A DNA stretch of 5,716 nt, from contig CADBAC010000095.1 in NCBI GenBank assembly GCA_902792495.1, forward strand, positions 1-5,716, written 5' to 3'. The stretch's first letter is position 1; each line of letters opens with the position of its first letter. The notes under the pieces were generated by a model. It ran no database searches. It was not told where the DNA came from and saw only the letters and a program-made list of their open reading frames with translations. The position numbers and the translations under genes are program-made. This document shows, piece by piece, positions 1 through 4,637 of the stretch. This DNA is from Ruminococcus flavefaciens (GTDB lineage: Bacteria; Bacillota; Clostridia; Oscillospirales; Ruminococcaceae).

Positions 1-12
1 AAAAGCGTTGGA

Positions 13-36
13 ACGCCGAGGGCGGCGTACCCTACA
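13..36 (+). repeat. Short palindrome, diverged member of the CCCTACA-tailed family
   Basis: The arms ACGCCG (13-18) and CGGCGT (23-28) form a 6-bp stem around the loop AGGG and are followed by ACCCTACA (29-36). This is the arrangement of the better-preserved palindromes at 117-140 and 4286-4312: a GC-rich stem, then (C)CCCTACA on one side. The last bases of the outer frame have diverged here (TACCC instead of GCCCC). It lies in DNA with no credible gene. Confidence 0.55.
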
Positions 37-66
37 ATACGGCTATTCTGCGTGGATGATTTGTGC

Positions 67-88
67 AGGGGCAAGTTCCGCTCGCCCG
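67..88 (-). repeat. Degenerate palindrome in opposite orientation
   Basis: GGGCAAG (69-75) pairs with CTCGCCC (81-87) with one A-C mismatch, around a 5-base loop. It is preceded by GCAGG, so read on the minus strand the element ends GCCCCTGCA, one base from the GCCCCTACA tail of the other copies. It is probably a decayed, inverted member of the same family. Confidence 0.4.
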
Positions 89-116
89 ATAAAGCCAAGT
101 TTAAGTCGCAACATGA

Positions 117-140
117 GGGCGCACACTGTGCGCCCCTACA
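117..140 (+). repeat. Perfect palindrome with CCCCTACA tail (identical to 4397-4420)
   Basis: GGGCGCACA (117-125) and TGTGCGCCC (127-135) are perfect 9-base inverted arms around a single C. The final three C's begin CCCCTACA (133-140). The same 24 bases occur without change at 4397-4420, more than 4 kb away, while the flanks differ apart from a few bases. This is the behaviour of a dispersed, mobilised or gene-converted repeat rather than a chance hairpin. It has the geometry of REP/MITE-like elements; no transposase is visible in the window. Confidence 0.75.
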
Positions 141-220
141 AATTGTACGTCTACATATATGAAAAGAAGTGCCGGCGAGCGAAAGCAGAGTAAGCTAAAC
201 GTATAAAGTAAGGCGCTTGC

Positions 221-290
221 GCCGAATCGTGGATTGCGCTGCCGCTCGCTCAGCGGCCGAATCGTGGATTGCGCCGCCGCTCGCTCAGCG
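221..290. repeat. Two tandem copies of a 35-bp GC-rich repeat
   Basis: Positions 221-255 and 256-290 are head-to-tail copies differing at one base (T240 versus C275). Each copy carries CCGCT...AGCGG arms (242-256 and 277-291) able to form a small hairpin. Just upstream, GGCGC-TT-GCGCC (212-223) is another inverted repeat. The array lies directly beyond the terminator of the minus-strand CAP gene. No coding function is apparent. Confidence 0.8.
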
Positions 291-298
291 GCCGCAGG

Positions 299-328
299 AA
301 AAGGCGGTTGCCGTGAAACAACCGCCTT
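299..328 (-). terminator. Rho-independent terminator of the CAP-dockerin gene
   Basis: Read on the minus strand, AAGGCGGTTG (328-319) and CAACCGCCTT (310-301) form a perfect 10-bp stem with an 8-base loop. The 3' arm runs into a short T tract (TTTT, 302-299). It starts about 45 bases past the TAA at 374-376 and is in the correct orientation to end that transcript. The T tract is short, so read-through into the repeats at 221-290 is possible. Confidence 0.8.
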
Positions 329-373
329 AACCTAATGAACACACCATTTATACTAATTCTTCCATAATTTACA

Positions 374-1159
374 TTAGCTGCCAAGCAGCATTTCCATAGT
401 TATCGGGAGAGTCTTGTACTCTCCGAGAATATATTTTTTCAGCATCATAGCGTCCGCAGAAGTTATGACGTTGTCATCCAGCATATCAGCACTCTCTACC
501 TGAAGATCGTTCAGATAAGCAGTATCATCAGCGAGGTACTTATTTATAGTAATGAGATCGAAGGTGTCAATTTCTGCATCGCCGTTAATGTCGCCTGATG
601 ACTTAGGAACTGTTTTGTATCTTTCGGGAATAGTCTGGTCATTGAGGGCAACGTCTGTTGCAACGAAGAACTGTTCCCAGTAATATTTGTATTCGCTGTT
701 CATATCATATGATACTGCAACACCAATATGTGTATAATCCGGATTCATGATCGAGCGCCAGTGGTTCGGGGAATTTTTCCACTGATTGAAGGTCTCTTCT
801 GCTGTGTAGGAACCTGCTGCAAGATTCTCGGCCGCCTTTGAATAGGGAACCAGCGAATCATCAAGAGCGGTGATAAAAGATTCACCGTTGGGGCGGTTAT
901 GGCTGAAACTGAAAATACTTTCTCTTACACGAACATTTGCCACATCGCAGAGATATGGCACCATATAAAGCGGTTTGAGTCCCTCTGCTGTTCGTGCTTC
1001 ATTTACAAGAACAACGATTTCTTCCGCCATTGCTTTGAAGTCGTCCTGACTGGGTTCAGCTGAACTGAAGCCGAAGAATCCGGAGGTAAAGCTGAGCGCT
1101 ACCACAACGGCAGCGGTGACCGAAAAGATCTTGTTCTTTAATTTAGCTAATTTACCCAT
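374..1159 (-). CDS. Secreted CAP (SCP/PR1-like) domain protein with C-terminal type I dockerin
   Basis: Protein of 261 residues. Residues 1-34 are a signal peptide: basic MGKLAKLKNK, then a hydrophobic core, ending near FSSAEP, so the protein is exported. Residues about 43-168 are a bacterial CAP domain: helix EEIVVLVNEARTAEGLKPL, then H87 in SFSHNRPNG, E111 in AAENLA, H133 in SPNHW, H144 in YTHIGVAV, and YYWEQFF (158-165). H87, E111 and H144 fit the conserved CAP cavity residues. Residues 189-248 are a dockerin with two calcium loops: D190, N192, D194, D198, D201, then D225, D229, D236. In Ruminococcus, dockerins dock exported proteins onto cohesins of cellulosomal or cell-surface scaffoldins. 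The CAP domain's molecular activity is unknown. The start at 1159 is chosen because GGAGGTG (1171-1165) precedes that ATG by 5 bases and the signal peptide begins there; upstream in-frame codons have no ribosome site. It is a single-gene unit with its own promoter and terminator. Confidence 0.93.
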   Translation of the reverse strand: MGKLAKLKNKIFSVTAAVVVALSFTSGFFGFSSAEPSQDDFKAMAEEIVVLVNEARTAEGLKPLYMVPYLCDVANVRVRESIFSFSHNRPNGESFITALDDSLVPYSKAAENLAAGSYTAEETFNQWKNSPNHWRSIMNPDYTHIGVAVSYDMNSEYKYYWEQFFVATDVALNDQTIPERYKTVPKSSGDINGDAEIDTFDLITINKYLADDTAYLNDLQVESADMLDDNVITSADAMMLKKYILGEYKTLPITMEMLLGS

Positions 1160-1164
1160 AATAA

Positions 1165-1171
1165 CACCTCC
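1165..1171 (-). promoter_or_regulatory. Ribosome binding site of the CAP-dockerin gene
   Basis: GGAGGTG on the minus strand, 5 bases before ATG (1159-1157). It decides the start codon against a 25-codon longer reading frame that begins at a TTG near 1234. Confidence 0.85.
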
Positions 1172-1198
1172 AGTAAAGCACATTATTTTGTTGAGTAT

Positions 1199-1227
1199 AT
1201 TGTAGCATACTTTCTGAAAATTTGAAA
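1199..1227 (-). promoter_or_regulatory. Extended -10 promoter for the CAP-dockerin gene
   Basis: On the minus strand TG-C-TACAAT is an extended -10 box with its hexamer at 1204-1199, five of six bases as in TATAAT. A weak -35, TTTCAA (1227-1222, three of six), lies 17 bases upstream. The -10 is about 39 bases before the start codon, leaving a leader of about 30 bases containing the GGAGGTG site. The longer alternative reading frame would begin upstream of this promoter, which also supports the start at 1159. Confidence 0.55.
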
Positions 1228-1632
1228 TAGGCAAAGATTGTTTTTAGCGTTTTATACAATGAAATTCTACGATTTGTACAAAGTTTTATTTACGGCAAGT
1301 ATAATCAGACTTGCTTTATCCTTGCTGGATGCCTTGAAATGACGAAATATTGCGAAAATTTGAATTAATTCTTCCGGATGCCTATGAACGAGAAATTATC
1401 AAGTTATACTGATTGAACAAAAGCCTGATAATAATCTAACAGAAGGAAAATAAATTTTTCACAAAGATGACGGTTTAATTAAATTATACTCAAAATGATA
1501 GACTAAAACAGGCTTTGTGCATTTTGTATAAAACCGCCCGCTGAGAAAACTGGATTTACCGTGGTTTCAAGGCGGTTTCTCAACAGTCTGCCGTTACTTT
1601 TCACAAAATTTTCCATTAGTCACGAACTGTTA
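1228..1632. other. AT-rich intergenic region between divergent genes, no gene seen
   Basis: No open frame with a ribosome site was found here. The region contains a perfect 10-base palindrome TTTGTACAAA (1273-1282). It also has GCAAGT (1295-1300) facing ACTTGC (1309-1314) as a small hairpin. A long-range inverted pair AAAGCCTG (1420-1427) and CAGGCTTT (1509-1516) is present too. The palindrome could be an operator for an unknown regulator, but nothing in the window identifies one. The CCCCTACA-tailed palindromes found elsewhere in the window are absent. Confidence 0.5.
1531..1578. other. Inverted repeat with long loop, possible structured RNA or old terminator
   Basis: AAACCGCC (1531-1538) and GGCGGTTT (1571-1578) are perfect 8-base arms separated by 32 bases, which can pair only imperfectly. 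It lies upstream of the 1633-1661 promoter, so it is not in that transcript's leader. The arms resemble the GGCGGTT stem of the terminator at 299-328, but there is no adjacent T tract of useful length. Its function is unknown. Confidence 0.35.
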
Positions 1633-1661
1633 TTGATTTTTTGCATCTGAAATGTTATAAT
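1633..1661 (+). promoter_or_regulatory. Strong sigma-A promoter for the LRR-GNAT operon
   Basis: TTGATT (1633-1638, four of six to TTGACA), a 17-base spacer, and a perfect TATAAT (1656-1661) preceded by TG one base upstream (extended -10). Transcription should start near 1668, giving a leader of about 90 bases before the ATG at 1759. Confidence 0.8.
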
Positions 1662-1700
1662 TATATTGTTGAATTCATTGTTTCTTAAAAAATGTATCGT

Positions 1701-1739
1701 TTAAGACGGCACCGACAGGCGGTGTTGTCTTGAGACAAC
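1701..1739 (+). promoter_or_regulatory. 5' leader with two mutually exclusive hairpins
   Basis: Hairpin 1 spans 1703-1731: AAGACGGCACCG pairs with CGGTGTTGTCTT with two G-T wobbles, around the loop ACAGG. Hairpin 2 spans 1724-1739: GTTGTC pairs with GACAAC around TTGA. They share 1724-1731, so only one can form at a time. Hairpin 2 ends 7 bases before the GGAG ribosome site (1747-1750). The arrangement suggests a switch at the level of translation or elongation. There is no T tract for a classical terminator, and no known riboswitch was recognised. Confidence 0.5.
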
Positions 1740-1745
1740 TTGCGC

Positions 1746-1752
1746 TGGAGTG
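1746..1752 (+). promoter_or_regulatory. Ribosome binding site deciding the LRR-protein start
   Basis: TGGAGTG, with GGAG at 1747-1750, lies 8 bases before ATG 1759-1761. A GTG at 1750-1752 is in the same frame but overlaps this site, so the ATG is the start. Confidence 0.75.
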
Positions 1753-1758
1753 ATATGT

Positions 1759-3735
1759 ATGAATATTGTAAAGTGTCCCAGAAATCACGTCTATGACGCT
1801 GATAAGGCAGAGTCTTGTCCGATATGCAGGAGTGAGGCTGAAAGAGCTGCGGATCATGCTGTGCCGAAAAGGGTCAAGGTCGTAAAGAGGGTAAGAGCTG
1901 TAAAAGCACGTACAGCTGCACCCGAGGCAGAAATAGCAGTAACAGGGAACGATGAGGCTGTAGTTCCCGAAGTGAAGCCCGAGCCCGTAAAGCCTGCGGA
2001 AACAAAGGCTCCCGAAGTCAAAGCCGAGCCTGTAAAGCCTGCGGAGAACAAGGCTCCCGAAGTCAAGTCTGAACCCGTAAAGCCCGTGGAGAACAAGGCT
2101 CCCGAAGTCAAAGCCGAGCCCGTAAAGCCTGCGGAGACAAAGGCTCCCGAAGTCAAGGCAGAGCCCGTAAAGCCTGCGGAGACAAAGACTCCCGAAGTGA
2201 AGGCTGAACCCGTAAAGCCTGCGGAAACAAAGACTCCCGAAGTCAAGTCCGAACCCGTGAAGGAAGAGCCGATCCCTGTGATGGAGGAGATCCATCCCAA
2301 GGAGATAAAACCTGTCGAAAACAAGCACAGCAAAAAGTCGAAAAAGAACAAGAAAAACAAGAAGAACAGAAATAATCAGAAGAGCATAAATATCGATTCT
2401 CTTGCGTTTGAGCCAATAACTGCCGAAACCATCATGAATAATGTTTCGGGTCAGGTCTCAGCACGCATGGAGGATATCATCATTGGCAGCGGCGCAGCTG
2501 TTATGACTGAACGTAAGCCTGATGATAAGGAGGACGAGAAGAAGCCCGAGCCCGAGAAGTCCGAGGTCAAGAAGGATGAGAAGAAGCCCGAGCCCGAGAA
2601 GTCCGAGGTCAAGAAGGATGAGAAGAAACCCGAGCCTGAAATGCCGGGCATCAAGACGGACGTAAAGAAGCCTGTCCCGGAAAAGACTGAGGAGAAAAAA
2701 GACACGAGAAAGCTTCTGTCCTCACATGGAAATATGTCCATTCTTGAAGCTCCTAAAGTTCTGCCTAAGCGTGAAGCACCTACTCTCACTGATGAGATGA
2801 AGGAGATCGTCATAGAGATCACTCAGGATAAGCTTACTCAGGAAGAAAAAGAAGCAAGATACGGTGAACTTCTTCATGATGAGAATATCGAGATCGACGA
2901 CAGCAACAACATGGCTATCGACAAGAACGGAACTCTCGTAAAGTATATCGGCACTACCGAGTCTATCAACATCCCCGAAAAGGTAAAGGTGATAGGTAAG
3001 TATGCTTTCCGTGGAAACGAGACCGTAAAGCGTATCGTTCTGCCTGACAGCGTTAAGAAGATCGATAATTTCGCTTTCTGCCACTGCTTCAACCTTGAAG
3101 AAGTCGTGCTTTCAAAGAGCCTTGAATCCATAGGCGATAATGCCTTCCTCCAGTGTGAGAATCTTCGTGATGTCAGCTTCCCTGAGTCGCTGAAGAGAAT
3201 AGGCAAGGGCGCATTCGGCCGCTGCAATTCCCTTGAGAATCTGGTACTTCCTGCATATCTCCAGAGAATAAACGAACTCACTTTCTTCTCATGCAGAAAT
3301 CTGAGGAGAATAGTAATTTCGGGCAGTGTTGAGGCAATAGGTGCGTCGGCATTCTCCGAGTGCTACGAACTGAAAAAAGTCGTTATCTCCAATTCTGTAC
3401 AGGAGATCGGCGAAAGTGCATTCGCATGGTGCCGTGGCCTTACGGAGATAACTCTCCCGGCTACTGTGAAGACCATCGGAAACTGGGCTTTCTACGGATG
3501 CCAGAATCTGACGGAGCTTCGTATAAGTATGTACATCAAGGATATAAAGGAGGACGCTTTCAACGGCTGCGAGAGTCTGAATCAGGTGGGAATCATCGAA
3601 TTCGAGAATGATGGCATTGATCTTGGCGAGATCAAGAAAGGCCATAAACAGGTCATCCGCATACTCAAGCAGGTCAACCGTAAGCAGGCTGAGAGCTATG
3701 CAAGAATGCACGGCTTCAGGACGTTGTTTATATGA
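1759..3735 (+). CDS. Zinc-ribbon / disordered-repeat / BspA-type leucine-rich-repeat protein
   Basis: Protein of 658 residues. Residues 6-23 carry C6-P, H10, Y12-D13, then C20-P-I-C23, a short zinc-ribbon-like motif known at the N-termini of assorted Clostridia proteins. Residues 70-168 are about 6.6 copies of a 15-residue proline/lysine/glutamate repeat (PEVKAEPVKPAETKA type). Residues 189-208 are a very basic stretch (KKSKKNKKNKKN). Residues 261-315 are about four copies of a 14-residue repeat (KKPEPEKSEVKKDE). Residues 403-609 are nine contiguous 23-residue BspA/LRR_5 repeats with the pattern V-x-L-P-x-x-(V/L)-x-x-I-G-x-x-A-F-x-x-C-x-x-L. The C-terminal tail of about 49 residues has no recognised domain. 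There is no signal peptide, membrane segment, dockerin or sorting motif, so it appears cytoplasmic, unlike most BspA proteins, which are surface adhesins. The LRR face implies a protein-binding role and the charged linkers a long flexible tether; both are inferences. It is followed by a GNAT gene overlapping by 4 bases (ATGA). Confidence 0.92.
   Translation: MNIVKCPRNHVYDADKAESCPICRSEAERAADHAVPKRVKVVKRVRAVKARTAAPEAEIAVTGNDEAVVPEVKPEPVKPAETKAPEVKAEPVKPAENKAPEVKSEPVKPVENKAPEVKAEPVKPAETKAPEVKAEPVKPAETKTPEVKAEPVKPAETKTPEVKSEPVKEEPIPVMEEIHPKEIKPVENKHSKKSKKNKKNKKNRNNQKSINIDSLAFEPITAETIMNNVSGQVSARMEDIIIGSGAAVMTERKPDDKEDEKKPEPEKSEVKKDEKKPEPEKSEVKKDEKKPEPEMPGIKTDVKKPVPEKTEEKKDTRKLLSSHGNMSILEAPKVLPKREAPTLTDEMKEIVIEITQDKLTQEEKEARYGELLHDENIEIDDSNNMAIDKNGTLVKYIGTTESINIPEKVKVIGKYAFRGNETVKRIVLPDSVKKIDNFAFCHCFNLEEVVLSKSLESIGDNAFLQCENLRDVSFPESLKRIGKGAFGRCNSLENLVLPAYLQRINELTFFSCRNLRRIVISGSVEAIGASAFSECYELKKVVISNSVQEIGESAFAWCRGLTEITLPATVKTIGNWAFYGCQNLTELRISMYIKDIKEDAFNGCESLNQVGIIEFENDGIDLGEIKKGHKQVIRILKQVNRKQAESYARMHGFRTLFI
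1966..2262 (+). repeat. In-frame 45-bp minisatellite, about 6.6 copies
   Basis: Units start at 1966, 2011, 2056, 2101, 2146, 2191 and 2236 (the last partial), each coding a 15-residue PEVKxEPVKPxExKx unit. Copies differ at a handful of synonymous or conservative positions (AAG/AAA, CCC/CCT, ACA/AAC). The unit is a multiple of three, so gain or loss of copies would change linker length without a frameshift. Confidence 0.9.
2539..2703 (+). repeat. In-frame 42-bp minisatellite, about 4 copies
   Basis: Units start at 2539, 2581, 2623 and 2665 and encode KKPEPEKSEVKKDE and diverged versions. The first two are almost identical at the base level, indicating recent duplication. The last two have drifted (MPGIKTDV, KTEEKK). 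It is unrelated in sequence to the 45-bp array upstream, although both produce Pro/Lys/Glu-rich disordered protein. Confidence 0.88.
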
Positions 3736-4154
3736 TAGATTTTATAGAGAAGAAACCCTCGGCGCAGGAGTACAGTTCGCTGACCGAAGCCGTAGGATGG
3801 GGGAGAGAACCCGACAGTATAGTTGAGGAAATGTTCGAGAATACGCTGTATTCCGTCTGCGCCTATGACGGAGAAAAGATCATTGGCTTTGCAAGGATAG
3901 TCGGAGACGGTATGCTCTTTGCGTATATCCAGGACGTAATGGTGCTGCCGGAATATCAGGGACGGCATATAGGTTCGGTCCTTATGGAGTATATCATGGG
4001 CGAGATAAGCCGAAGAACGGCCATAAGCCCAAATATCCGCACATATCTCGGCGCTTCCGAGGGCAAGGAGGATTTCTACAGGAGATTCGGATTTGTCACC
4101 CGTGAGGAACTGGGACTGGGCGCAGGTATGATACTCAAAAAGCGGCTGCACTGA
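3732..4154 (+). CDS. GNAT-family N-acetyltransferase
   Basis: Protein of 140 residues, the usual size of a single-domain GNAT enzyme, which transfers acetyl from acetyl-CoA to an amine. Motif A is clear: strand AYIQDVMVLPEY (64-75), then the acetyl-CoA pyrophosphate loop Q76-G-R-H-I-G81 and helix SVLMEYIMGEI. The C-terminal part has the typical FYRRFGF (115-121). The substrate cannot be told from sequence; it could be a small molecule or a protein, including the upstream partner. The ATG overlaps the stop of the LRR gene (ATGA, 3732-3735). AGGA at 3718-3721 is a modest ribosome site 10 bases upstream, so translation is probably coupled to the LRR gene. It is the last gene of the operon, followed 13 bases later by a terminator. 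Confidence 0.92.
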   Translation: MIDFIEKKPSAQEYSSLTEAVGWGREPDSIVEEMFENTLYSVCAYDGEKIIGFARIVGDGMLFAYIQDVMVLPEYQGRHIGSVLMEYIMGEISRRTAISPNIRTYLGASEGKEDFYRRFGFVTREELGLGAGMILKKRLH

Positions 4155-4167
4155 CAATTGCAAAAAT

Positions 4168-4198
4168 AAGGGCGCTCCTCTAACGGGTGCGCCCTTTT
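4168..4198 (+). terminator. Terminator of the LRR-GNAT operon
   Basis: AAGGGCGC (4168-4175) pairs with GCGCCCTT (4189-4196) and the 3' arm continues into TTTT (4195-4198). The loop is 13 bases. The GGGCGC...GCGCCC arms match the outer frame of the palindrome family just downstream, so this terminator may itself be a co-opted copy of that family. Confidence 0.75.
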
Positions 4199-4235
4199 GA
4201 ATGTGGGAAAACATTTTTTAATTGGTTTTATCCAA

Positions 4236-4259
4236 GGGCGCTCGGAAAGCGCCCCTACA
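4236..4259 (+). repeat. Palindrome with CCCCTACA tail (GGGCGCT stem)
   Basis: GGGCGCT (4236-4242) pairs with AGCGCCC (4248-4254) around CGGAA; the tail CCCCTACA occupies 4252-4259. A closely related but tail-damaged copy is at 4467-4490. Confidence 0.75.
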
Positions 4260-4285
4260 TTGCAGTTTATGTTGCATATGAGAAT

Positions 4286-4312
4286 GGGAGGCCGGGGGCG
4301 GCCTCCCCTACA
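4286..4312 (+). repeat. Palindrome with CCCCTACA tail (GGGAGGCCG stem)
   Basis: GGGAGGCCG (4286-4294) and CGGCCTCCC (4299-4307) form a perfect 9-bp stem with loop GGGG; CCCCTACA occupies 4305-4312. The stem interior differs from neighbouring copies yet is fully complementary. Confidence 0.75.
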
Positions 4313-4343
4313 ATCGGTTCATCACATTTGTTTGTATGCATGA

Positions 4344-4366
4344 GGACTGCCAATGGCCGCCCCTAC
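4344..4366 (+). repeat. Decayed palindrome with CCCCTAC tail
   Basis: The right half GGCCGCCCCTAC (4355-4366) is intact, while the left half (GGACTGCC, 4344-4351) pairs only partly with it around AAT. It looks like a member whose left arm has mutated. Confidence 0.5.
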
Positions 4367-4396
4367 GTGGTTTATACAAATATTTACAGCAATGAC

Positions 4397-4420
4397 GGGC
4401 GCACACTGTGCGCCCCTACA
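4397..4420 (+). repeat. Perfect palindrome with CCCCTACA tail (identical to 117-140)
   Basis: Arms GGGCGCACA (4397-4405) and TGTGCGCCC (4407-4415) surround a single C; the tail CCCCTACA is at 4413-4420. All 24 bases match the copy at 117-140. It is immediately followed by the TTCTCAA tandem repeat. Confidence 0.78.
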
Positions 4421-4448
4421 TTCTCAATTCTCAATTCTTAATTCTCAA
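4421..4448. repeat. Four tandem copies of the 7-mer TTCTCAA
   Basis: TTCTCAA at 4421, 4428 and 4442, with TTCTTAA at 4435, followed by TTTTCC. It is a simple repeat filling the gap between two palindromes. Seven-base units would be frame-disrupting in a gene, consistent with non-coding DNA. Confidence 0.85.
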
Positions 4449-4466
4449 TTTTCCGGTATTATCTGA

Positions 4467-4490
4467 GGGCGCTCGGAAAGCGCCACACAT
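4467..4490 (+). repeat. Palindrome with damaged tail (GGGCGCT stem)
   Basis: GGCGCT (4468-4473) and AGCGCC (4479-4484) pair around CGGAA as in the copy at 4236-4259. However, the last C of the arm and the CCCCTACA tail are replaced by ACACAT. It is a diverged sister of the 4236 copy. Confidence 0.65.
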
Positions 4491-4491
4491 A

Positions 4492-4608
4492 GTAGGGGGC
4501 GATGCCCACATCGCCCCGTGCCTTCACGTTGATCAATCAGGCTGATGTGGGCATCGCCCCGTGCCTTCACGTTGATCAATCGGGCTGATGTGGGCATCAG
4601 CCCCTACA
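4492..4608. repeat. Composite element: inverted palindrome, 43-bp tandem repeat, terminal palindrome
   Basis: The left end GTAGGGGGCGATG begins a palindrome whose arms GGGGCGATG (4496-4504) and CATCGCCCC (4509-4517) enclose the loop CCCA. A 43-bp unit is then repeated at 4509-4551 and 4552-4594 with one difference (A4539/G4582); each copy holds the palindrome TTGATCAA and GATG-TGGG-CATC. The right end is GGGCTGATG (4582-4590), loop TGGG, CATCAGCCC (4595-4603), with tail CCCCTACA (4601-4608). The outer ends TAGGGG and CCCCTA are inverted, and the loops CCCA and TGGG of the first and last hairpins are complementary. Confidence 0.75.
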
Positions 4609-4637
4609 CAATGTTTCATTTATCCGTTATTTGGTTG

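Noticed and set aside
8..193. 61-codon plus-strand open frame at the left end
   Set aside because: It runs through three palindromic repeats, has no ribosome site and no recognisable protein features.
1300..1305. TATAAT in the intergenic region as a promoter
   Set aside because: No -35 box at acceptable spacing, no TG extension, and no gene downstream in the right orientation before the much better 1633-1661 promoter.
1504..1513. SpoIIID binding-site match TAAAACAGGC
   Set aside because: It fits the degenerate consensus WWRRACARNY, but a few such matches are expected by chance in a window of this size on two strands.
1719..1727. GCGGTGTTG shared between the LRR leader hairpin and the minus strand of 5632-5640
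   Set aside because: The shared stretch is only about nine bases and the surroundings do not align, so common origin is not supported.
1675..2360. Long minus-strand open frames opposite the 45-bp repeats
   Set aside because: The periodic composition of the in-frame minisatellite keeps antisense frames open. The translations are low-complexity mirror products and have no ribosome sites.
4187..4441. 84-codon open frame downstream of the GNAT gene
   Set aside because: It starts inside the operon terminator and consists of the palindromic repeats; no ribosome site.
4509..4594. CRISPR array
   Set aside because: The 43-bp units are contiguous tandem copies with no distinct unique spacers, only about two copies, and no cas genes.
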